Part shown: one piece after another, positions 1-8,046 of the stretch
Layout: the number at the start of each line of letters is the position of its first letter
Position numbering within the stretch: the stretch's first letter is position 1
Assembly: GCA_015655375.1 (NCBI GenBank)
Contig: JAATFD010000040.1
Location: 1 to 64,000 of the forward strand
DNA from: Actinomycetales bacterium
Lineage (GTDB): Bacteria; Actinomycetota; Actinomycetes; Actinomycetales; Actinomycetaceae
Reading direction: 5' to 3'
DNA length: 64,000 bases
The notes under the pieces: generated by a model
What the model was told of the DNA's origin: nothing
The model's database searches: none
Seen by the model: the letters and a program-made list of their open reading frames with translations, nothing else
Program-made: the position numbers and the translations under genes

Positions 1-1
1 C

Positions 2-238
2 CAGTGCCTCGTCAGCCTGTGGAACCGAGAGTCGGGCTGGAACCCGTCCGCCTCGAACGCGAGCTCCGGCGCCTATGGGATCCCTCAGGCGCTGCCGGGA
101 TCGAAGATGGCCTCGGCAGGCTCCGACTGGCGGACGAACCCCGCCACCCAGATCACCTGGGGCCTCGGCTACATCTCCGGCCGATACGGCACTCCCTGCG
201 GTGCCCTATCCCACTCGAACTCAACGGGCTGGTACTGA
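2..238 (+). CDS. C-terminal end of an Rpf-like / transglycosylase-domain cell-wall hydrolase (partial)
   Basis: The frame is open from the window edge and gives the last 78 residues of a secreted peptidoglycan hydrolase. Visible are a Glu in the context LWNRESGWNP, which suits the catalytic acid of a lysozyme-like lytic transglycosylase, then GAYGIPQALPG, an ITWGLGYI segment, and a C-terminal GWY. Two cysteines, before LVSLWN and in TPCGA, could form a disulfide outside the cell. This domain ends the RpfB/G5-domain proteins of Actinobacteria, and rpfB directly precedes rsmA (ksgA) and ispE in Mycobacterium and Corynebacterium, as here. The N-terminal domains lie outside the window, so calling it RpfB rather than another SLT-like hydrolase is inference. 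Confidence 0.75.
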   Translation, partial: QCLVSLWNRESGWNPSASNASSGAYGIPQALPGSKMASAGSDWRTNPATQITWGLGYISGRYGTPCGALSHSNSTGWY

Positions 239-297
239 GCCGGAGTGGTGATTCACCTGCCGATGGCGCGCGCGCAAGCCACGCAGTCCGTCTCCAC

Positions 298-303
298 TAG
301 ACT
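298..303 (+). promoter_or_regulatory. -10 hexamer TAGACT for leaderless rsmA
   Basis: TAGACT ends exactly 6 nt before the GTG at 310, which would put transcription start at or next to the start codon. There is no ribosome binding site. The same spacing recurs at six other genes in this window. Confidence 0.5.
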
Positions 304-309
304 TCCGGC

Positions 310-1311
310 GTGACCCGATCCCCCAGACCCTCGCGTCGACGCGCCGCGCGCGAACAAGACTCGACGGTCTCCACCCAGATGGAGCCGTCGTCGATCGGCC
401 TGCTCGGACCGGTCGAGGTGCGGACGATCGCTGAGGCCCTGGGAGTCCGTCCGACCAAGGCTCTTGGCCAGAACTTCGTCCATGACGCGGGAACCGTGCG
501 TCGGATCGTGCGTGCCGGGGGAGTCGAGCCGGGCGACGAGGTCCTCGAGGTCGGTCCGGGTCTGGGCTCCCTGACGTTGGCGTTGCTCGAGGCCGGGGCC
601 CGTGTGTGTGCCGTCGAGATCGACCCGGTCCTGGCTCGTGCCCTCCCCGAGACCGTGCGGGCACGGATGCCCGAGGCCGAGAGTCGCCTTCACGTGGTGA
701 CTGCCGATGCGCTGCGGATCGGCAGCGTCGATGATCTCGGTGTCGACTGGTCCGCGCCGGCCCGTCTCGTCGCCAATCTGCCCTACAACGTGGCGGTGCC
801 GGTCCTCCTGTCGATGCTCGAGGCTCTTCCCTCGCTGAGTGATGTCCTGGTCATGGTCCAGTCGGAGGTCGCCGATCGGCTGGCCGCGGGTCCTGGGTCG
901 CGCACCTACGGGATTCCCTCCGTCAAGGCCGCGTGGTACGGCGAGGTCGATCGCGCGGGGACTATCGGCCGCAGCGTCTTCTGGCCGGTTCCCAATGTCG
1001 ACTCTGCGCTGGTCCGCCTGCGCCGGGGACCGGCTCCCCGCGGCGACGAGGCCCTGCGTGCCGCGACCTTCGAGGTCGTCGACGTGGCTTTCGGTCAGCG
1101 ACGCAAGACCCTGCGGGCGGCCTTGCGCCAGTGGGCCGGGTCCGCCGACAACGCGCAGGCGTTGTTGGTCTCCGCAGAGGTGGATCCGGGGGCGAGGGGA
1201 GAAACCCTCGGTATCGATCAATTCGTCGAGTTGGGACGCCAGCTCCTGCGGGCACGGGCCGAGGGAACACTGCCCGCACTGAACGCTCCGGAGGACGTCG
1301 CGCATGCGTGA
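310..1311 (+). CDS. rsmA: 16S rRNA (adenine1518-N6/adenine1519-N6)-dimethyltransferase RsmA
   Basis: RsmA (KsgA) places four methyl groups on two adjacent adenines at the 3' end of 16S rRNA, a late 30S assembly step. The 333-residue product has the family signature ALGQNFVHD, the SAM-binding [12 protein letters not shown], and the catalytic motif [11 protein letters not shown]. The C-terminal helical part carries FGQRRKTLR, also typical. GTG at 310 is chosen because a TAGACT hexamer lies 6 nt upstream; ATG at 379 would also leave the whole domain. The last 8 bases overlap the start of ispE, so the two are probably translationally coupled. Normal length for Actinobacteria. Confidence 0.95.
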   Translation: MTRSPRPSRRRAAREQDSTVSTQMEPSSIGLLGPVEVRTIAEALGVRPTKALGQNFVHDAGTVRRIVRAGGVEPGDEVLEVGPGLGSLTLALLEAGARVCAVEIDPVLARALPETVRARMPEAESRLHVVTADALRIGSVDDLGVDWSAPARLVANLPYNVAVPVLLSMLEALPSLSDVLVMVQSEVADRLAAGPGSRTYGIPSVKAAWYGEVDRAGTIGRSVFWPVPNVDSALVRLRRGPAPRGDEALRAATFEVVDVAFGQRRKTLRAALRQWAGSADNAQALLVSAEVDPGARGETLGIDQFVELGRQLLRARAEGTLPALNAPEDVAHA

Positions 1312-2287
1312 GGTCATCGCCACGGCGCCGGCCAAGATCAATCTGACGCTGCATGTGGGTGAACCCGCTGCCGACGGTTACCACTCGCTCGTCAGTGTCT
1401 TTGAGGCGCTCGACGTGTGGGAGACCGTCAGCGTGCGGACGGCGCGTGCCCCGGGCATCCGGGTGACCACTGATGTGTGGCGGGCGGATGGAACACGGGA
1501 TGGAGAGGCCTCGACGCAGATCGATGCGCTGCCACCGGACCAGAATCTGGCTGGGCGGGCAGTTCGCACTCTGCAACGGCTCGCGGCCGCGGGCCCCTGG
1601 GCGAACACGTCGGCCGGTGTCGCGATCCACGTCGACAAGCGCATTCCGATCGCCGGGGGCATGGCCGGTGGGTCGGCAGACGCGGCAGCCGCCCTCGTCG
1701 CCTGCAACGAGCTGTGGGAGCTGGGACTGGCCTGAGACCAGCTCGAGGCCGTCGGGCGCACACTCGGCGCGGACGTCCCCGCCTGCCTTGTCGGCGGAAT
1801 CGCTCTTGGGACCGGACGCGGTGACCACATGCGCGTCCTCGTGGATGCGCAGGACCAGCGATGGCTCCACCACTGGGTGGTCATGACTGCCGAGCGGGGT
1901 TTGTCCACGCCGGAGGTCTTCGCGGCCCTCGACGATGCGGGCGGGCCGACAGGAACGTGGCCCGTGTTGGTGGAACCCGGCGAGGCCGAGCTGCGTCGCC
2001 TGACGGGAGGAGCCGACGAGCTGGCGGGCGCCCTCGTCAATGACCTGGAGACGGTCGCCTTCCGGCTGCGCCCGGAACTGGCTGATGTCGCGCGAGCGGC
2101 ACGGGAGATGGGCGCGCTCGACGTCGTGCTCTCCGGGTCCGGGCCGAGCGTGGCGGCGCTCGTGGCGACCGAGGGGGCCGCTCGTGCGCTGGCGGATGCG
2201 TGGTCACAGGCCTCGGACGCCGGGGACGTCCTCATCACGCGGGGGCCCGCAGCGGGTGCTCGGTGTGAGTCGGAGGGCACTGAGTGA
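1304..2287 (+). pseudogene. ispE: ispE, 4-diphosphocytidyl-2-C-methyl-D-erythritol kinase, interrupted by in-frame TGA
   Basis: IspE phosphorylates CDP-methylerythritol in the MEP isoprenoid pathway. The first 143 codons give a normal N-terminus (APAKINLTL, GYHSL, and the GHMP ATP-binding loop PIAGGMAGGSADAAAAL). A TGA stands at 1733-1735. The same frame then continues without a shift through LGADVPACLVGG, GTGRGD and the third GHMP motif VVLSGSGPSVAAL to a TGA at 2285-2287. Family members usually have Arg or a similar residue here (GLSREEL-like context), so CGA-to-TGA, a single C-to-T change at a CpG, is the simplest explanation. ATG at 1829 could restart translation, but the product would lack the ATP loop. 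MEP-pathway bacteria normally need this enzyme, so a sequencing error, readthrough or a second copy must be considered. Confidence 0.85.
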
Positions 2288-2401
2288 GCCGCGTGGCGCG
2301 TTGTCCGAGGGATCCGGGAACCGACCGGACGAGCCTGGACTGAAAGAGCCTGAATGCCGGCGGACCGTCGGACGGACAATCATGGGGGAGCATCGTTACT
2401 G

Positions 2402-4300
2402 ATGGGACATCTGCTGGGGACGCAGTCGATCGGAGCATTGGCGGGATCGCGCCAACTCCTGTCCGAGGTGACGGTCTCCGTCGAGGACGGCTCCCGGGTC
2501 GGGATCCTCGGACCGAACGGCGCGGGCAAGTCGACGCTCCTGCGACTCGTCTCCGGTGAACAGGCACCCGACGAGGGCGTCATCACCCGACGCGACGGTG
2601 TCCGGGTCGTCGTCCTCGACCAGGTCGACCATCTCGATCCGGATGGACGCGTCGTCGACGCTGTCCACCCGGGCCTCGAGCGTTACCAGTGGGCGTCGGA
2701 TGCGCGCATTCGTGACGTCCATGCCGGGCTGCTCGCCGACATCGACCTCGAGGCGCGGGTCGGGAGCCTGTCCGGCGGGCAGCGTCGCCGGGTGGCGTTG
2801 GCGCACGTGCTTGCCGCGGACTCCGACATCGTCGCGCTCGACGAGCCGACCAACCACCTCGACGTCGAGGGCGTCGCCTGGCTGGCCCACCATCTGCGGG
2901 AGCGATTCGCGCGCCCCGGCGCGAATGGCGCCCTGATGGTCGTCACCCACGATCGCTGGTTCCTCGATGCCGTGTGTGAGCACATCTGGGAGGTCGTCCC
3001 CGGCGTCGATCCGGGTGGGCCCAGGCCGCAGATCCCCGGCCACGTCGAGATCTATGACGGCTCGTACGCTGCCTACACATTGGCCCGGGCCGAACGGGCG
3101 CGCCAGGCTGGCGTCGTCGCGCAGAAGCGGTCGAATCTGCTGACCAAGGAACTCGCGTGGCTCCAGCGGGGTGCTCCCGCGCGGACCTCGAAGCCGAAGT
3201 TCCACATTGAAGCGGCTGAGGCGTTGATCGAGGATGTCCCCGCTCCCCGCGACACCGTCGAGCTCGTGCGGATGGCGAGCGCTCGACTGGGCAAGGAGGT
3301 CCTCGACCTCGAGGACGTCACGGTGGACTTCACCCGCGAGGACGGATCACCCCTGCGCGTCCTCGACGATGTGACGTGGCGGCTGGCGCCCGGAGAACGC
3401 GTCGGCATCGTCGGAGTCAACGGGGCGGGCAAGACGACGCTGCTCAGTCTGCTGCGCGGGGACCTGGAGCCGACGTCCGGTCGGGTCAAGCGGGGCAAGA
3501 CCGTTGAGGTCGCGACACTGTCCCAGGACACCCACGAGCTCGACGCCCTGGGTGACATCCGGGTCGTCGAGGCGGTCGACGAGGTCGCCCACGTGGTCGT
3601 CGTCGACGGCAGGGACGTCACCGCCGCCCAGATGACGGAGCGGATGGGTTTCACACGTGATCGGTCCTTCACGCGAATCTCCGAGATCTCCGGAGGAGAG
3701 CGTCGGCGGCTGCAGCTCATGCGGTTGCTGATGGCCGAGCCGAACGTGCTGCTGCTGGACGAGCCGACGAACGACCTCGACACGGACACACTGGCGATGA
3801 TGGAGGACCTGCTCGACACGTTCCCGGGCACATTGGTCGTCGTCTCGCATGACCGGTATCTGCTGGAGCGTGTGACGGACCACCAGGTGGCCCTGCTCGG
3901 TGACGGCACGGTTCAGGCCCTGCCCGGCGGGGTCGAGCAATATCTGCAGCTGCGGGCCGCCGGCGAGGGCGGCCTCGGGCGAGCGAAACGATCGGAGGCG
4001 AGCGGGTCTCCGGCCGGCGCGCCGAGTACGTCCGACGGGGTGCCGGTCGCCGAGGGCGGTGATGGCGAGCCGGGCCTGTCGGGGCGTGAGTTGCGGGACG
4101 CTCGCCGTGGACTCAATGCGACCGAGCGCAAGCTGGACCGTGCCTCGGCGACGGTGGCGGCGATCGAGGGACGGATGGCGTCGCATGACCCGGCCGACTA
4201 CCCGGGTCTGGCCGGTCTCTCCGACGAGCTGCGCGACGCCGAGGCGGAGAAATCCCGTCTCGAGGACCTCTGGATGGAGCTGTCCGAGAAGCTCGAGTAG
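2402..4300 (+). CDS. ABC-F family ATP-binding protein (Uup/EttA-like)
   Basis: A soluble tandem ATPase of the ABC-F type, which acts on the ribosome rather than in a membrane. Two nucleotide-binding domains are visible: Walker A GPNGAGKST (about residue 37) and GVNGAGKTT (about 337), signatures LSGGQRRR and ISGGERRR, and Walker B/D-loop LDEPTNHLD and LDEPTNDLD. The C-terminal 120 residues form a charged helical segment (LRDARRGLNATERKLDRAS) like the coiled-coil domain of Uup. ATG 2402 is preferred over an in-frame ATG at 2354 because GGGGGAG lies 11 nt upstream and homologues start near the first strand. It follows ispE, as in Corynebacterium. Whether it is housekeeping or an antibiotic-resistance ABC-F cannot be decided from sequence. 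Confidence 0.9.
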   Translation: MGHLLGTQSIGALAGSRQLLSEVTVSVEDGSRVGILGPNGAGKSTLLRLVSGEQAPDEGVITRRDGVRVVVLDQVDHLDPDGRVVDAVHPGLERYQWASDARIRDVHAGLLADIDLEARVGSLSGGQRRRVALAHVLAADSDIVALDEPTNHLDVEGVAWLAHHLRERFARPGANGALMVVTHDRWFLDAVCEHIWEVVPGVDPGGPRPQIPGHVEIYDGSYAAYTLARAERARQAGVVAQKRSNLLTKELAWLQRGAPARTSKPKFHIEAAEALIEDVPAPRDTVELVRMASARLGKEVLDLEDVTVDFTREDGSPLRVLDDVTWRLAPGERVGIVGVNGAGKTTLLSLLRGDLEPTSGRVKRGKTVEVATLSQDTHELDALGDIRVVEAVDEVAHVVVVDGRDVTAAQMTERMGFTRDRSFTRISEISGGERRRLQLMRLLMAEPNVLLLDEPTNDLDTDTLAMMEDLLDTFPGTLVVVSHDRYLLERVTDHQVALLGDGTVQALPGGVEQYLQLRAAGEGGLGRAKRSEASGSPAGAPSTSDGVPVAEGGDGEPGLSGRELRDARRGLNATERKLDRASATVAAIEGRMASHDPADYPGLAGLSDELRDAEAEKSRLEDLWMELSEKLE

Positions 4301-4554
4301 ACGCGAGGAGTTCTGCGGTTCCTTTGGGTGCGACACGCCGCAGGCGAAGATCTCATACCTGTCCCGGACGCACCCGCGACCCGTGGCAATCAGCCAGATC
4401 GTGCGGCCGCGGCCGACCCGCTCGCAGGCCTCGATTCCCACACCCACCCGACGCCGGAAGTCAATGCAACAATCCGCCCTCGAACCCCTATATATTGGGT
4501 CCGTCGACGTGATCGGCACTAGATGTCGTGTCTGCGACGGGGAGGAGACTCGGA
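4301..4554 (+). promoter_or_regulatory. nrdD upstream region
   Basis: This gene-free stretch separates the ABC-F gene from nrdD. Its only clear signal is an AT-rich core, CTATATATTG, at 4488-4497 in otherwise GC-rich DNA, consistent with an NrdR box overlapping a -10 region. No terminator hairpin for the upstream gene was found. Confidence 0.5.
4485..4500 (+). promoter_or_regulatory. Candidate NrdR box
   Basis: The 16-mer CCCCTATATATTGGGT closely fits the NrdR consensus ACACWATATATWGTGT in its core and symmetry. It lies 54 nt before nrdD. NrdR boxes usually come in pairs about three helical turns apart, and I do not see a convincing second copy. Confidence 0.5.
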
Positions 4555-6969
4555 ATGCTGGTGGAACTGGCTCAGGAGCGGGAGGCTTCTCCGGTGAGGG
4601 CCCTCACCGTCGAGAAGCGAGACGGACGGACCGTGGCATTCGAATCCTCGAAGGTCATCGCGTCCGTGAGCGCGGCCGTTGTCGACGCCGGGCATCCGCT
4701 GGATCGCATCGCCGAGGACATGATCATCCGCATCGCCGAAGATGTCGAGTCGGAACTGACGGCGAGCGCGTCGGTCAGTCCTACTCTTCCCACACTTCCG
4801 ACCACCTCGGTCTCCCACATTCGGTCCCTGGTCGAGGCCGCCCTCGTCGAGGCTCGAGCGGAGGACGTCGCCCAGGCCTATGCGGCGACCCGTCTGGATC
4901 GGGAGATCGCGCGCACCAAGGCGACCGATGTCAACGAGGCCGTCGCTCGACTGACCGGCGGTGACAAGAGCCTGATCAACGAGAACGCCAACAAGGACTC
5001 CGACGTCTACGCGACCCAACGCGACCTGCTCGCGGGGGCGGTCTCGAAGGCCCGGGCGCTCTCTATGCTGCCGGCCGACGTGTCCAACGCCCACCTCAAG
5101 GGCGACATCCACTTTCACGACGCCGATTACTCGCCTTTCACGGCGATGACGAACTGTTCGCTGCCTGACTTCGGCAACATGCTCGAGCACGGATTCGTCC
5201 TCGGCAATGCCCTGATGGACTCCCCGCGCTCGATCGAGACCGCGACGACCCAGATCACCCAGATCATCAAGGACGTCGCCGGATGCCAGTACGGTGGCCA
5301 GACGGTCAACCGCTGCGACGAGATGCTCGAGCGCTACGCTCGCATGGACTACGCGAAGAACCTCGACATGTCCACCGTCGTCCTGCCTGACGATGTCGAG
5401 GTGTCCGTCGCCGAGCATGTCGTCGAGGCGCTCAAGGCGCGCGAGCCCGGGTGGCTCCACTTTGAGGAACGTGAGCCCCTTCCTGTCGACGTCGCGTTCG
5501 ACAAGGATGCGCCCCGCTTGGTCCAGCTGCGCGAGATCTACGCGAAGATCCTCACCCGCAAGGCGATCTACGACGCGATGCAGACGATGGAGTACCAGAT
5601 CAACTCCAACCGCGTGAGCAACGGCCAGACCCCGTTCGTCACGGTCGGATTCGGCCTGGGGACCTCCTGGTTCGCTCGCGAGATCCAGCGCGCGATCTTC
5701 CTCAACCGGATTCGGGGGCTCGGCGCCGAGCGGCACACAGCGATCTTCCCGAAGCTCGTCTTCACAATCAAACACGGCATCAACGCTGATCCCGGAGACC
5801 CCAACTACGATCTCAAGCAGCTCGCGTTGGAATGCTCGACGAAGCGGATGTACCCCGATGTTCTTTTCTACGAGAACATCGTGGCATTGACCGGCTCCTT
5901 CAAGGCACCGATGGGTTGTCGTTCCTTCCTGCAGAGCTGGATCGATCCTGTCACCGGTGAGGATGTCGAGGACGGACGCATGAATCTCGGCGTCGTCACC
6001 GTCAACATCCCGCGCATCGCGTTGGAGTCGCACGGGGACCGTGATCACTTCTGGAGGATCTTCTCCGAACGGATGGAAGTCGCCCATCACGCCCTGCAGG
6101 TGCGGATTGCGCGGTGCCGCGAGGCCGAGCCGATCAACGCGCCGACGCTGTTCGAGTACGGAGCCTTCGGACGCCTCGCCCCGCACGACGACGTCGACAC
6201 CCTCTTCGCCAATTCTCGCTCGACGATCTCGCTGGGCTACATCGGATTGTACGAGGCGACCGCCGTCTTCTTCGGCAAGGACTGGATGCGCGACCATTCA
6301 TGGGACGAGGACGGTAAGGAATTCGCCCTCTCGATCGTGCGGCGCATGCATGATCTGTGCGAACAGTGGGAGGCGGCGGAGGGCTACCACTATTCCGTGT
6401 ACTCGACCCCGGCGGAGAGCCTGACCGACAAGTTCGCGCGCTTGGACGCCGACAAGTTCGGCGAGATCGAGGGCGTCACCGACCACGACTTCTACACGAA
6501 CAGCTTCCACTACCCGGTCTGGCTGCGTCCGACCCCGATGGAGAAGCTGATCTTTGAGCGCGACTTCCCGCACTATGCGGCCGGCGGATTCATCCACTAC
6601 TGCGAGTTCCCCTCCCTCCAGCAGAACCCGAAGGCGCTGGAAGCTGTGTGGGACTTCGCGTACCGCGCGGGCATCGGCTACTTGGGCACGAACACGCCGA
6701 TCGACCACTGCTTCCTGTGCGGCTATGAGGGCGACTTCGAGCCGACCGACGAGGGGTTCCAGTGCCCCGAGTGCGGCAACCACGATCCGTCGACCTGCAA
6801 CGTCACGAAGCGGACCTGCGGCTACCTCGGCAACCCGATCCAGCGTCCCATGGTCCACGGTCGTCACGAGGAGATCGCCCACCGCGTCAAGCACATGGAG
6901 GGTCAGACCGGGCGGATCGTCCTGCCCGACGGCACTTCCGAGGAGTGGTGGAACGGCGCGAAGAGCTGA
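4555..6969 (+). CDS. nrdD: Anaerobic (class III) ribonucleoside-triphosphate reductase
   Basis: NrdD reduces ribonucleoside triphosphates to dNTPs by glycyl-radical chemistry, only without oxygen. The 804-residue product begins with an ATP-cone allosteric domain (LTVEKRDGRTVAFESSKV onward), then the ten-stranded barrel (HFHDADYSPF, MTNCSLPDF, QYGGQTVN). It ends with a zinc site, C719/C722 and C737/C740, and the radical loop RTCGYLGNP with Gly756. ATG 4555 is chosen because GGGGAGGAG lies 7 nt upstream; an in-frame GTG at 4528 is less likely. It is followed by its activase nrdG 54 nt on. A candidate NrdR box upstream suggests repression when dNTPs are plentiful. All visible key residues are intact. 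Confidence 0.97.
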   Translation: MLVELAQEREASPVRALTVEKRDGRTVAFESSKVIASVSAAVVDAGHPLDRIAEDMIIRIAEDVESELTASASVSPTLPTLPTTSVSHIRSLVEAALVEARAEDVAQAYAATRLDREIARTKATDVNEAVARLTGGDKSLINENANKDSDVYATQRDLLAGAVSKARALSMLPADVSNAHLKGDIHFHDADYSPFTAMTNCSLPDFGNMLEHGFVLGNALMDSPRSIETATTQITQIIKDVAGCQYGGQTVNRCDEMLERYARMDYAKNLDMSTVVLPDDVEVSVAEHVVEALKAREPGWLHFEEREPLPVDVAFDKDAPRLVQLREIYAKILTRKAIYDAMQTMEYQINSNRVSNGQTPFVTVGFGLGTSWFAREIQRAIFLNRIRGLGAERHTAIFPKLVFTIKHGINADPGDPNYDLKQLALECSTKRMYPDVLFYENIVALTGSFKAPMGCRSFLQSWIDPVTGEDVEDGRMNLGVVTVNIPRIALESHGDRDHFWRIFSERMEVAHHALQVRIARCREAEPINAPTLFEYGAFGRLAPHDDVDTLFANSRSTISLGYIGLYEATAVFFGKDWMRDHSWDEDGKEFALSIVRRMHDLCEQWEAAEGYHYSVYSTPAESLTDKFARLDADKFGEIEGVTDHDFYTNSFHYPVWLRPTPMEKLIFERDFPHYAAGGFIHYCEFPSLQQNPKALEAVWDFAYRAGIGYLGTNTPIDHCFLCGYEGDFEPTDEGFQCPECGNHDPSTCNVTKRTCGYLGNPIQRPMVHGRHEEIAHRVKHMEGQTGRIVLPDGTSEEWWNGAKS

Positions 6970-7023
6970 TTCGCGGGTCCCTGGGGTCGCCCTCGTCGGC
7001 GATGTGGGCACGATGAAGGGAGC

Positions 7024-7752
7024 ATGGTCATGACCGCGGCTTCATCCTCGTCAGCAGCATGCGCGCCATGGCGGGATTACGCGGCGGGGGAAACCGCCGA
7101 GCGAGGTCCGGATGTGCCCTACGCCAGGTCGAACAATCCGCGCGCCGGGCAGTGGGATGACCGGATGAGCGCGAGCATGATCGCCGACTACAAGCGCTTC
7201 CTCATGACGGATGGCGAGGGGATTCGCTGTTCGCTCTACGTCAGCGGGTGTCCGTTCCGATGCGAGCACTGCTGGAACTCCTCGATCTGGGACTTCCGTG
7301 CGGGGCATGAGTGGACGTCGGCGCTTGAGGACCAGATCCTGGCGGACCTCGCCGAGTCCTACGTCCAGGGGATGACGTTCCTCGGCGGAGAGCCGATGCT
7401 CAACACTGGGATCCTCGTGCCGCTCGCGCGTCGGATCCGGGCGGAGTTCGGGCGCGAGAAGGACATCTGGTGCTGGACCGGGTACACGTGGGAGGAACTG
7501 CATCGCCCGGGGGAGACACCGGACAAGGCGGAGCTGCTGAGCCTGGTTGATGTGCTGGTCGACGGCCGGTTCATCCAGGGGATGAAGGACACGTTGCTGC
7601 AGTTCCGCGGTTCGGCGAATCAACGCATCATCGACGTTCCGGCTTCACTGGAGTCCGGCGAGATCGTGATCTGGTCGAAGCTGCATGATCTCGAGCGCCA
7701 CATCCCCGAGATCTACGCCAAGGAGCGCCTCGCCGGCGAGGGCACCCACTGA
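7024..7752 (+). CDS. nrdG: Anaerobic ribonucleotide reductase-activating protein (radical SAM)
   Basis: NrdG uses a 4Fe-4S cluster and SAM to make the glycyl radical on NrdD. The cluster-binding motif CPFRCEHC (C76, C80, C83) is complete and is followed by FLGGEPM, the usual SAM-contact segment, and WCWTGYTWEEL. About 45 residues precede the conserved core (MIADYKRFLMTDGEGIR), longer than in E. coli; AAGGGAG before ATG 7024 supports this start, although ATG 7165 would give a protein of standard length. It shares a transcription unit with nrdD. Confidence 0.95.
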   Translation: MVMTAASSSSAACAPWRDYAAGETAERGPDVPYARSNNPRAGQWDDRMSASMIADYKRFLMTDGEGIRCSLYVSGCPFRCEHCWNSSIWDFRAGHEWTSALEDQILADLAESYVQGMTFLGGEPMLNTGILVPLARRIRAEFGREKDIWCWTGYTWEELHRPGETPDKAELLSLVDVLVDGRFIQGMKDTLLQFRGSANQRIIDVPASLESGEIVIWSKLHDLERHIPEIYAKERLAGEGTH

Positions 7753-8046
7753 CCAGGGCCGTGCGTGCGGTGGGATTCAGATCCGGTACAGACGACTCCG
7801 AGATCCCGCCTCGACGCCGAGGGTCGTGCGCTGGTGTCTCCGGGTGAGTCATCCCACCCGCTCAGAAGCGTGTCGGCGTCATCCGGCGGGGACTTGAGTC
7901 TGTCCGGCCCGAAGCTGAGGGAAGGCCCCGTCGGCATTGCCGGCTCCGGACATGCGCGGACGTGTCTCACTCGCAGAAGGAGGCGTACCTCCCGGGGAAA
8001 GGACGGCGTGGTTCGCGAGGGGGGAGAGAGAAGACAAGGAAGCGGA
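7753..8046. other. Convergent intergenic region nrdG / ABC exporter
   Basis: Between two gene ends, with no coding signal. It holds a three-unit 23-bp-phased repeat array (listed separately). No strong terminator hairpin was seen. Confidence 0.6.
7958..8016 (+). repeat. 23-bp-phased repeat array, locus 1
   Basis: Three 13-bp units start at 7958, 7981 and 8004: GGACGTGTCTCAC, AGGCGTACCTCCC and CGGCGTGGTTCGC. They are separated by 10-nt spacers TCGCAGAAGG and GGGGAAAGGA. The units align with arrays at four other places in the window. Confidence 0.7.

Noticed and set aside
4519-6297. Long antisense open frame opposite nrdD
   Set aside because: Its product shows no family motif, and nrdD on the other strand is complete with all key residues. 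Long antisense frames are common in GC-rich coding DNA.
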